The position numbers and the translations under genes are program-made. This document shows positions 55,101-64,000 of a stretch of DNA of 64,000 bases, piece after piece (the stretch's first letter is position 1; every line of letters starts with the position of its first letter). The DNA comes from Tethya wilhelma (Eukaryota > Porifera > Demospongiae > Tethyida > Tethyidae). The notes beneath the pieces are model-generated. The model was not told the DNA's origin. It saw only the letters and a list, made by a program, of their open reading frames with translations, and did no database searches. The stretch spans positions 8,202,553 through 8,266,552 of the forward strand of contig CAXIPT010000002.1 in assembly GCA_964030475.1 (NCBI GenBank), in the 5' to 3' direction.

Positions 55101-58100
55101 AACAGATTACCAACTGCATGTATGGCCTGAAACTCACAGAAACTTCCCTGGGAACTCGTAGAGAGCGCTAGTGGGAAGCCACAACAGTGCCATTTTTGTT
55201 CTCCTAACGTACTTACTTACGTACGTACTAACTGACTTACTTGAACACGGTTTCTAGAGAACCAGAGAGTGTGGAGCCAACTTTGACAGCACCAGGTAAG
55301 TCCTTTTCAAGGGAACTGCGTTCCTTGATACTCGTTTTAATCACAAATGAGACTAAACAAAAACTAGAAAGCTTTGAAACTTAGCATATAAATTCATGTA
55401 CTTCAACGTAGCAATCTTCCTGCAGGTAAAGTTCAAAGGTCATTCATTATCTATCCACGTGGCATTGAATGCGCATGCGCATTAGTTACTCTAGCATTAC
55501 AATGCATGTAGCTGCTACTCAAGCTTTTTGTAGAGACTAACCAGTCTCTAACAGTCTTCACACTGTAGTGTTGAAAAAAGTGAATGAACAAGTAGCAAAA
55601 ATTTCAAAAAAATAAGCAGTGTAGGAATGGGCAGTGCTGTAAAAAGTATTGGAACAAGGCATGTCTCAATTTCGGGCACATGACTACTTCATTTTTTCAA
55701 GTCTTGGCCAATATAATCTAATCATGCCTGCTATACTTCATTCCACTATTTAGCCAAGTGATAAGATTTGCAGAAATTTGAACCATTAGTATGTGATACT
55801 GTTGCTCAGTGGATATAAACTGATAATTCTGGATCCATTTATGACAATAATTGAGGGATTAAAAATGAAAATGAAGTAGTCATGTGCCCGAAATTGAGAC
55901 ATGCCTTGTTCCAATACTTTTTACAGCACTGCCCATTCCTACACTGCTTATTTTTTTGAAATTTTTGCNNNNNNNNNNNNNNNNNNNNNNNNNNNNNNNN
56001 NNNNNNNNNNNNNNNNNNNNNNGATCAAAAATGAAAATGAAGTAGTCATGTGCCCGAAATTGAGACATGCCTTGTTCCAATACTTTTTACAGCACTGCCC
56101 ATTCCTACACTGCTTATTTTTTTGAAATTTTTGCTACTTGTATATGTAGAATCATGTGTGTTATGAGCCGGCATAGACTGCAGAGACATCATTCATGATT
56201 GTGGTACCTTACTAACTGTACAAGAGGTGAGAGTTTAAAATACATGGAGTTAGCTGATCAGGTATTCATGGTAGTCCATTTCTTTCGGTCTAATTACTTC
56301 AAACGTCGTGCGCGAGGCAATTAACTGCACTCAGTGTACAACTAGTTATAATTATAGTTTTAAAAATTTTCATTATGCTTTTCATACAGTCAGTTCTCAA
56401 TAGATCAGGTGATGTGGGCCACAAACCATTGAGTCATCAGGATGATGAATCTAGTTGGGAATTGGAACAGAAGAAAAGTAGAGAAGAGACATACCAAGGT
56501 ATTCATACCAAGATGTAGAACAAAAAAAAAAAAATGGAAGTGGTCAATCAAGCTGCTAATGTCAGTCTGGGAATTCCTGAAGACCTGTATGCAGTTTTGA
56601 AGAATACCATTGTTGAAGCTTGTGTTAAACCTGTATGGACCCTTGCCAAACACAACAATGGTTACAGCTTGCGTTTGTTCTGGAAAATGGACCAACATTC
56701 CGGGGCATCTTCAATTAAAGCCCACTCGGCAATGTCTCGTCGAAAACGCAGAAATAAATCGAGAATGGAAGCCTTTATTTCCAAAAAGAAGAAGGAGTCT
56801 AAAAGCTTGACTTCTCCTGTTGTTGGAATTCCAGCAGAAGAGTCTAAAAGCTGTGATTTGACTTCTCCTGTTGCTGGAACTCCAGCAGCTGTTACTATCA
56901 GTGAGAATACATATGACCCTGAGGTATCTGATGATCAGTATGATCTCAAGCTGAAATCAGATGCTGGTGAATTTACTGTGTCTAAGGATATTGGTGAATC
57001 CTATTCCACTGTAGTTGCAGATAGTCCAGTTGCTTCCCGTACTAGAAGCCATGGTGCTTTTTGTTTACGTACTCAGCAGAAACCAGCGGAATCAATCTCT
57101 CAGGTCATCAGTGAAAACACCTCAGATTCTACTCACACTCAATTGTTTCTAAAGTTACCTGACAAGATCGCTGGTACTACAAAGTATCATGAAGACTTTG
57201 TCAAGTGTGAAGATGCTAGCTCTGCCAACCTAGTCAGAGACTCTATGAAGAACCAATGGTCGAAGGTGATTTTTCCTGGTCGTAAAGTTTCTGTGAAAGT
57301 TAAAGATGTCATTATTCCTGGTGTTGTGCAAGAATGTTTATTCATATCTAAGCTCTCTGGTGACTGCTGGTATTATTACTCTACTGCTAGAGCTTCTGTG
57401 AGATTGACTTCTCCAGATGGCAATTCTATTAGAGAATTTCAATTCCGAGACTTGATTTTAAAGTAACTATATAATTTACATAATCCTATGTGTTTTGTTA
57501 TGTCCCCCCTTGCACCTCTCCGTGGTGTGTAACAACAATAATAATAATTATAGCTTATTTTTCCTGAGTATACCCTTTTTTTTCATGATAACTATGTAGC
57601 CACATCGTATGCACAGTATTATGTAGAGCTAGACTTAAAGAATGTCGGCTGAAGCCATGCCCCTTTAAATTTTGTATTGTATTATTAAGTAAATTTAAGT
57701 AAATTTAAGTATCACTTCCTAACTTTAAATTGACTATATAAATATTTACTCAGGGATGCATGATTGCCACAAAACTAAGTATGTACTGTATCTGAGTATC
57801 TATCAGATAATTATAATAGACATTGTGCTGCATCACTTCATACACTGTCTACAGATAAATCTACTATTAGTGTTCAACTTGTATCCGAGGCTCTGACTGA
57901 CCTCCTGGACTGGCACCAGCTAGGTCTAAAGTTAGGACTAAAGAAAATTAAGCTAGATGAAATTAGAAGAGACTTTTTTCACCTTGGAAATTCTTCTCAA
58001 AGAGTTGAAATGATTGCTCTATGGTTACACAGTGATCGAGATACTTCTTGGGAGAAATTGTGCACAGCTCTTGTAGAAATGGATCAAAATACAATTTATT

Positions 58101-58135
58101 TCATTGCAGATCAAATTGAAACAAGGTACTGCTAA
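52198..58135 (+). CDS. Mind-bomb-like MIB/ZZ/MIB protein with C-terminal Death domain
   Basis: In-phase exons: 52198-52361, 52458-52650, 52774-52880, 53383-53468, 53609-53686, 53752-53818, 53913-53986, 55258-55295, 56404-56498 and 57855-58135. Content: end of a first MIB/HERC2 domain (GHVGTVVEI, VQWDCGNTGHYRCGVEG), ZZ zinc finger (RCDSCKRYPIHGMRWKCSEC, YDLCSHCYHQG), second MIB/HERC2 (GGVVVRGPDWNYGDHDG, VLWDATKRRTDCRLGYQGK), a linker, then a Death domain (WHQLGLKLGLKKIKLDEI, ALWLHSDRDTSWEKLCTAL). Mind bomb proteins use MIB/ZZ to bind substrates but end in ankyrin/RING; here no RING or ankyrin is seen. The exon with the start of MIB1 was not found: the first exon needs two bases from upstream, and the preceding NACHT-LRR exon ends in phase 0. 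It is therefore either a separate gene with a missed 5' exon or the tail of the receptor. Introns hold several transposons. Confidence 0.8.
53118..53344. mobile_element. MITE with TACCGTAAA termini, intronic
   Basis: TACCGTAAATGTGGAAATATT is mirrored by AATATTTCCACGTTTACGGTA, with inner repeats of GGCGGT/ACCGCC. Same terminal heptamer as 15890-16098 and 22490-22636. Confidence 0.85.
54054..54651. mobile_element. Tigger/pogo-like non-autonomous element with TA TSD
   Basis: CAGTCGAACCTCCG at the left and CGGAGGTTCGACTG at the right, flanked by TA on both sides. Inner stretches of CCTCCCAACA(G/A)NGGACA are repeated near both ends. The TA target and CAGT ends fit the Tc1/mariner-pogo group. No ORF. 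Intronic. Confidence 0.85.
54995..55250. repeat. Dispersed repeat family C, copy 3
   Basis: Matches 19590-19830 over most of its length and 18532-18612 at its right end (GAGAGCGCTAGTGGGAAGCC..., ending CTGACTTACTTGAA). It ends just before the exon at 55258. Confidence 0.65.
55589..56140. mobile_element. MITE family A, copy 2, split by a gap
   Basis: Left terminal repeat from 55589 (CAAGTAGCAAAAATTTC), right terminal repeat ending at 56140. The right arm appears twice, before (55866-55968) and after (56031-56140) the 54-N gap at 55969-56022, so the gap edges overlap and the gap length is not meaningful. Confidence 0.8.
56534..57466 (+). CDS. Unknown intron-nested single-exon ORF
   Basis: 310 aa, start MEVVNQAANVSLGIPEDLY, preceded by an A-rich run. 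The N-terminal ~60 residues are folded-looking (VWTLAKHNNGYSLRLFWK). A Lys-rich patch (ISKKKKESKSL), two imperfect SLTSPVVGIPA / DLTSPVAGTPA repeats and a Ser/Thr-rich middle follow. The last ~80 residues are hydrophobic/aromatic (CWYYYSTARASVRL). It lies wholly inside the last intron (56499-57854) of the MIB-Death gene on the same strand. I do not recognise it; a retrocopy or the ORF1-like product of a mobile element are possibilities. Confidence 0.5.
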   Translation: MEVVNQAANVSLGIPEDLYAVLKNTIVEACVKPVWTLAKHNNGYSLRLFWKMDQHSGASSIKAHSAMSRRKRRNKSRMEAFISKKKKESKSLTSPVVGIPAEESKSCDLTSPVAGTPAAVTISENTYDPEVSDDQYDLKLKSDAGEFTVSKDIGESYSTVVADSPVASRTRSHGAFCLRTQQKPAESISQVISENTSDSTHTQLFLKLPDKIAGTTKYHEDFVKCEDASSANLVRDSMKNQWSKVIFPGRKVSVKVKDVIIPGVVQECLFISKLSGDCWYYYSTARASVRLTSPDGNSIREFQFRDLILK

Positions 58136-58635
58136 AGATTGACAAACATGTATTTTTTTATTAGCAGTTTGTAATTATTAGACTAAGTATGCCATATGGC
58201 ACTAATGTAATTTTTATCTTTAAGTTATTTTGCGTAAATTTTAATGTACATTATGACATGATTTGATTTTTGATGTTGTTAATTCAAAGGGCCCAATACT
58301 GACCTCTGTGGAACCTCCAACTGCATGTGCATGCTATAGCTCTAGATCTGTGATGAAACTCCATGGATACATTACAACCGCTTATTGCTTCCTCTCTGTT
58401 TAGGTACGTACGATAATATCGACTATAATAATTGGTATTTGTTTAGCCAAGAATGGTGGAGCTTTTTATTATAATAATAATTTTGGTGATTGATATGGAA
58501 CAAAGTCAAATGCTTTATTACTGAGTAATATCAAAAAATACAGCACCGACATCCATGCATGTCTGTCAAAAGTGTCAAGCCAATTATTTGTGGCAGCCAA
58601 CAGTGCATGCTCCAACTGTTGACTTCCTGCTTTGC

Positions 58636-58920
58636 ACAGAAGAAAAAAAATCTACAAATTATTTATTGGTGAACCTTGATGTAACCAAGGCAAATTAATG
58701 GACCGGATGGTATATCAGCCACACGTACAGATCAGCACTGCATTTACCCTGTGGTAACAACAATCAGCAGTCTATGCAAATGACGTACACGTCCTCATTT
58801 CCTTTAGGAATTGGATCCTCAGATGAAAAGCTTTATGCAGTTGGTACTTGACCAGATTTGCAGAACTATCGACCAATCTCTCTACTATATATATCGGTCA
58901 TTAGCACTTATTAAGGTCCT
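58636..58920 (+). pseudogene. LINE reverse-transcriptase fragment, plus strand
   Basis: The segment reads, with frame breaks, LDVTKAN..GPDGIS (58670-58715) and then PDLQNYRPISLLYIS (~58850-58900). Both are landmarks of non-LTR reverse transcriptases. Heavily decayed. Confidence 0.65.
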
Positions 58921-58999
58921 TAATTGAATGCATGCATGGCTAATCCATGGCATAGTAACTGTTATAAAACATTTGCAAGATTCAAACATTAATTTTTAC

Positions 59000-59493
59000 A
59001 TGCACATGTATGATCAGTGGGGCTTCACAGCCAAGTTCAGATAACAAGCTTGTCTGGATCCAGCTCCAAGGAGCCAATACAGGATGGTAACGATGTAGTG
59101 TCATCCATATAGAGGAGGTGTATAGCAATTTTGAAGGTATTATATTAAAGCACTTAAGTTGAGAATAAAGTAGTGTCCATTTCTGCCTTGTCTTTACTGG
59201 ACTCGGATAGCAGTTTTTCCCTCGTGCCTCAAGGTAGGGCTTGATGATTGGTGTGATTTGGTAAGACTTAGTTGTTTTATTGCCTTCCAAAACTCTTTCG
59301 GGCTGCCCAAGGGCTGTGCCATACTTCTTAATTGAAGTCGTCCCTTTTTCCAGATTGCATTCAGTATAATAGTGATATAACTTTGTTCCGATACATTATA
59401 GTAGTATAGATCAATCTTCTTTCCATCTCTTTGCCAGTCTCTCTTATAGGGGTTCCATTTGCCGAGCCCAGTGGCCTTTGCTGTTGATTGCAA
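59000..59493 (-). pseudogene. LINE fragment upstream of the RT core, minus strand
   Basis: On the minus strand: GKKIDLYYYNVSEQSY, then SPKEFWKAIKQLSL and SPTLRHEGKTAIRV, the linker normally found just upstream of the GPDGIS region, followed by a broken LDDTTSLPS-like stretch. It is opposite in orientation to 58636-58920, so the element is internally inverted. Confidence 0.6.
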
Positions 59494-59509
59494 CTTATAC
59501 GGTGGAAAA

Positions 59510-59605
59510 ATCTTTCTGGCGCTTTCTCATGATCAGTTTTTCACTCAGCCACAAAGAGGTGTCTTTCAGTTCTTAGAGGCACAGTGCATGATGGAAGAAA
59601 CTCAG
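59510..59605 (-). pseudogene. Fragment related to the FN3/GTPase genes
   Basis: On the minus strand ELKDTSLWLSEKLIM aligns with QFKDISLWLSEKEKE of the gene at 44367-46832, with a stop upstream. Only about 30 codons are preserved; similarity judged by eye. Confidence 0.4.
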
Positions 59606-60266
59606 TTGTCAGGGTGTGTACATGTGTTTCAAAGTTTTATCATAATTCGAAGAATTTAGTCAGTGATGAGTATGCCAGGTTGTATCTACTGATCATGAGT
59701 AAAGCAGCCTTATAGTCATTTCTAGCTACTAGTTGTTTTCTACTAGAAAGTCTCAAAAATATATTAATTTACTGCATAAGTGTACGTGTCGAACGAGGGA
59801 TTTGTATGTCTGTTGCCCGTTGTCAAGTGGTTGTTAAGTTTTACAGTGGTCTATAAATGCTATACAGTCCCTGCTACTGTGTACATTTTGATAGGAGGGC
59901 ATATACAGATCCCTGTGGTTAGAAAAATTGTGTTATACAGACCCTCAAGCAAGTAGTGTGCAAAAAGTTACCAGTTATATGTAATAGTTTTGTCTTGCAC
60001 ATGTGACTACAACTTGCATGTAAAATGTGAGTTTCACAGATAATAATGGCAATAATGATAATTAACAAGAGAATTGTGATTACTTTTGCTGTTTAAAAAT
60101 CATTAAATGAACTGAAAAACATATAAATATCTGTATTGTTGTTAAATGATGGCATATTATATATTTTATGACAATGACTGATTACATTGAGGTTAAAAAT
60201 AGGCTGTTTGCTGAGGTGGCTGTACGTATGTCACTGGAGCCTGGAATATCTGTACACTGCAATGTT
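59606..60266. other. No recognisable gene
   Basis: AT-rich intergenic DNA between decayed fragments and the 2.7-kb element. Confidence 0.4.
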
Positions 60267-62969
60267 CACAGTAAAAACAGGTGTGTCAATTCAACACATG
60301 TGTAGTGTGTTACACATGTGTCAAAAGTGCTAAAGTGTGTTATTTTCACCAAAATGGTGTTTTAAACTCAAAAAGTGTGTTGTTTTAACACACGTGCAAC
60401 CAAATGACACACATGCTAACTATTTGTGTGTCAATTCAACACATGATCAATGTGTAGTTTTGAGTACTCATATTTCATTAGGTGGTACAAGTAGCTAATG
60501 ATTGAAATACAAATGTCATAGAAGTAACTAGCATACCAAGGGACTCGCACATTAGAGCCAAGAGGTACGTCTTATGGAAACCTATAGCATAAGCTGCAAC
60601 CAGCTACATAATAATTATAAGGCAACTTAGCTCAAATTTACCCACTCAATAGCTTAATTGTAATTCTACAAGCATTTTCATGTACTTTAACATGTATTTG
60701 TAAGGTTGCTTCATTCATTAAGTGCCATACATGCTAGTATCAGCTATATGTATATACTCCTATGTCCGACCTAATGAATTCATGCAGGCACTATAAAACT
60801 GAGGGGACAGGTTCAACAAACACATTCATCTTATTATAAACATGTAGACAAACACACTGATGTAATTTCAGCCAACAACTCCAAACCATGTGGTCACATG
60901 GCCGAAAAAGGTATTCCATGTGAACCGAATTCAATATACTAGCTATACACTCCTATGTCACATGACGAAGACACTAAAACTGAGAGAACAGGTTCAACAA
61001 ACACACTCATCTTATTATAAACATGTAGACAAACACACTGATGCAATTGTAGCTTACAATTCTAAACCATGTGGTCACATGGCCGAAAAAGGTACTCCAT
61101 GTGAACCAAATTCAATATACTAGCTATACACTCCTATGTCACATGACGAAGACACTACAACTGAGGGGACAGGCTCAACAAACACACTCATCTTATTATA
61201 AACATGTAGACAAACACACTGATGTAATTTCAGCCAACAACTCCAAACCATATGTGGTCACATGGCCGAAAAAGGTATTCCATGTGAACCGAATTCAATA
61301 TACTAGCTATACACTCCTATGTCACATGACGAAGACACTAAAACTGAAAGAACAGGTTCAACAAACACACTCATCTTATTATAAACATGTAAACAAACAC
61401 ACTGATGTAATTTCAGCCAACAACTCCAAACCATGTGGTCACATGGCCGAAAAAGATACTCCATGTAAACCGAATTCATATGTGACTGAATTCAACATCA
61501 GCTATGTGCATACATATAGTGCCATACATATGCTTACATGTCACTCTATTGGTCACTTGGTACACTCACTGTTTGTATACTAAATCAATATTAATGTGAG
61601 TATATGTTGAGCTTAGTGTGTATAGTGTTCTGACATCTATGATTAGAGTGCTAACCTACAGAATTTGCAAGTGATTACATCATTAAGAATTACGTCATTA
61701 CTGAGCATGCTCAGTAGCAAAAATTGAAAACTTGTTCTTAGAAAAGTGTCAGAAAGTGGAGAGAGTGAAATACTGGACAGAACTCCAAAAAGAACGCTGC
61801 AAAGGACTAGGTTTTCAAAAAAGACATAGTCAAAAAGACAAGCTTGAGGATTTGAGGTGAGAAAAGTTTAGCTTGTTTGAAAACAGCTCTAATAATGTGC
61901 CTGTGACTTGATTTGACACTTTCACAGTTGGCAAAGAATCAAAGAGGTGGAAAGAGCAGTCTAAAGATAGAGTTATCTATATACAATGATGCAAAAGATC
62001 ATCAGAGTCTACAAGAGACTTTCTTTGAAGACTGAAAAGAAGCCCTGAGTGACAGAGGCTATGAAATCTTTAGGTAAGAGTAATAACTTGTCAAAGCAGT
62101 ATTAAACTCTAGTTAATTTACTTGACTACCATATCTGTCACTTGTTAAGGTCATATTAAACAACACTCCCTGTGGCCGCTGTGTTTGAGTCTTGACAACC
62201 AAGCTCAGTCCCAATTAAGCTATGCTGCCACCGTGTGACTCAGTAGTACATCATGACACCTCAGTACTGTGCAGGTATGTGATAGCTAGCAATATAGTTT
62301 TATGTTTTTGATACTATTTCATCATGTTGTGTGTGCAGTATCAGTTGTGAGTTGTGTGTATCAGTGTGCATTAATTGGGATGCCTTCTATCTACTTTATT
62401 TTCAAACTTTCATCAATGACAATAGTATCTCTCTATATACACACATGACATTGTATAGGCTAACTATACAGTCAAGTCATGCTGACCATCAGGATTGAGT
62501 ACAAAAAGTATCTCCCATGCCCCCTCGCCCACCAGGTTGTACCGAGGCTGAGTTAGTTTTGTACTATAGCTGTTGAACAAGTTTTACTGTAGTTCTATGT
62601 ACATGTACTTGCATTCAGTACAATGCAGGTTTTGTTTAAGTTGTAACCACTGACTGCTTTGCTAATAATTGACTGTAATTGCTAGCTAGATAGCTACTCA
62701 CAATGTTTTGTTGGGTCACATTTGTTTTGTACTTAATATGTACACAATTTGTCTCTTTTGAAAGCATATAAATTTTTTGGTGATAAAAAAAACTTTTATT
62801 TGACACATTAAATGAGATAGCACCTATGTTGTTTTAACACAATTTTGCTGCAGCACATATGTTATTTTAGCACACAACACATTTGACACGTGTGTAAGGT
62901 GTGCTGTTTGAAAGGACAATGGAATGACACGCGATTGCGTGTTAAAACGACACATTTGTTTTTACTGTG
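60267..62969. mobile_element. 2.7-kb element with CACAGTAAAAACA termini
   Basis: CACAGTAAAAACAGGTGTGTC at the left is mirrored by GACACATTTGTTTTTACTGTG at the right. Both subterminal zones are dense in GTGT/ACAC motifs (60280-60460; 62810-62960). The interior has the 181-bp tandem array and no transposase, so it is non-autonomous. The right end is cut by the N at 62972. Confidence 0.65.
60795..61480. repeat. ~181-bp tandem repeat, about four copies
   Basis: CACATGGCCGAAAAAGGTA recurs at ~60896, 61078, 61261 and 61442 (spacing 181-184 bp) with the rest of the unit (TTCAACAAACACACTCATCT, ATAAACATGTAGACAAACAC) in register. Identity is high. Frames staying open across units are a by-product of repetition. 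Confidence 0.9.
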
Positions 62970-62972
62970 TAN

Positions 62973-64000
62973 AAAAGGTACTCCATGTAAACCGAATTCA
63001 ATATACTAGCTATACACTCCTATGTCACATGACGAAGACACTAAAACTGAGGGGACAGGCTCAACAAACACACTCACCTTATTATAAACATGTAGACAAA
63101 CACACTGATGCAATTGTAGCTTACAATTCTAAACCATGTGGTCACATGGCCGAAAAAGGTACTCCATGTGAACCAAATTCATATGTGACTGAATTCAACA
63201 TCAGCTATGTGCATACATATAGTGCCATACATATGCTTACATGTCACTCTATTGGTCACTTGGTACACTCACTGTTTGTATACTAAATCAATATTAATGT
63301 GAGTATATGTTGAGCTTAGTGTGTATAGTGTTCTGACATCTATGATTAGAGTGCTAACCTACAGAATTTGCAAGTGATTACATCATTAAGAATTACGTCA
63401 TTACTGAGCATGCTCAGTAGCAAAAATTGAAAACTTGTTCTTAGAAAAGTGTCAGAAAGTGGAGAGAGTGAAATACTGGACAGAACTCCAAAAAGAACGC
63501 TGCAAAGGACTAGGTTTTCAAAAAAGACATAGTCAAAAAGACAAGCTTGAGGATTTGAGGTGAGAAAAGTTTAGCTTGTTTGAAAACAGCTCTAATAATG
63601 TGCCTGTGACTTGATTTGACACTTTCACAGTTGGCAAAGAATCAAAGAGGTGGAAAGAGCAGTCTAAAGATAGAGTTATCTATATACAATGATGCAAAAG
63701 ATCATCAGAGTCTACAAGAGACTTTCTTTGAAGACTGAAAAGAAGCCCTGAGTGACAGAGGCTATGAAATCTTTAGGTAAGAGTAATAACTTGTCAAAGC
63801 AGTATTAAACTCTAGTTAATTTACTTGACTACCATATCTGTCACTTGTTAAGGTCATATTAAACAACACTCCCTGTGGCCGCTGTGTTTGAGTCTTGACA
63901 ACCAAGCTCAGTCCCAATTAAGCTATGCTGCCACCGTGTGACTCAGTAGTACATCATGACACCTCAGTACTGTGCAGGTATGTGATAGCTAGCAATATAG
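62973..64000. repeat. Direct duplicate of the element interior
   Basis: 63184-64000 equals 61481-62297 without indels by eye (offset 1703), preceded by one to two 181-bp units. It begins exactly at the N at 62972: a second element copy or the other haplotype joined in error. Confidence 0.85.

Noticed and set aside
60795..61480. Regular direct repeats considered as a CRISPR array
   Set aside because: Units are ~181 bp and identical throughout with no unique spacers, in eukaryotic DNA.
61071..61583. 170-codon ORF with 60-residue repeats
   Set aside because: It follows the 181-bp tandem array. Units are not a multiple of three throughout and no domain is seen; openness is a by-product of repetition.

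Overview
The window looks like nuclear DNA of a demosponge, most likely Amphimedon-like. The reasons are AT-rich DNA with short GT-AG introns, tandem families of NACHT receptors, death-fold/GTPase fusion proteins, beta-helix membrane receptors and TRIM-NHL proteins, and very many small inverted-repeat elements. No operon, rRNA, tRNA or CRISPR array was seen. Assembly gaps (N at 4504, 9687, 18531, 27796-27814, 29728, 55969-56022 and 62972) divide the window into contigs. Several are flanked by duplicated sequence that is best read as unmerged haplotypes or misjoined contigs.

Layout. 0-4.5 kb: a minus-strand Death-NACHT receptor with several frameshifts, head-to-head with the first codons of a beta-helix receptor; the same 1.72 kb returns at 29.7-31.4 kb. 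4.5-8.6 kb: nested inverted-repeat elements without a convincing gene. 8.6-13.5 kb: an unknown acidic/basic protein cut by a gap, a transposase fragment, and the 3' half of a FAST-kinase/RAP-domain gene. 13.6-24 kb: a long palindrome and a minus-strand family of AIG1/GIMAP-like GTPases (a Death-GTPase fusion, a CARD-like-GTPase fusion, a wrecked third copy and a 3' fragment), interleaved with a duplicated RAP exon. 24-31 kb: transposon-derived DNA, exon-like repeats and a 611-bp inverted duplication at contig ends. 31.4-35.8 kb: an intact beta-helix/multi-pass receptor. 36.3-38.8 kb: TRIM-NHL. 39.3-46.8 kb: two minus-strand FN3-GTPase proteins, one with a stonustoxin-type N-terminal module. 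48-51.7 kb: NACHT-LRR receptor with a 4-bp insertion inside its P-loop. 52.2-58.1 kb: a Mind-bomb-like MIB/ZZ/MIB protein ending in a Death domain. 58.6-64 kb: a rearranged LINE fragment and a 2.7-kb element with 181-bp tandem repeats.

Together the genes look like an innate-immunity and regulated-cell-death neighbourhood: death-fold adaptors (Death, CARD-like) are combined with three different switch or scaffold modules (NACHT, AIG1 GTPase, MIB/ZZ), next to surface receptors, a TRIM scaffold and a pore-forming-toxin-related GTPase family. The most notable point is the recurrent architecture in which an AIG1 GTPase sits where NLRs carry NACHT. Exon structures were joined by hand from splice signals and reading phase; no transcript or database evidence was available.
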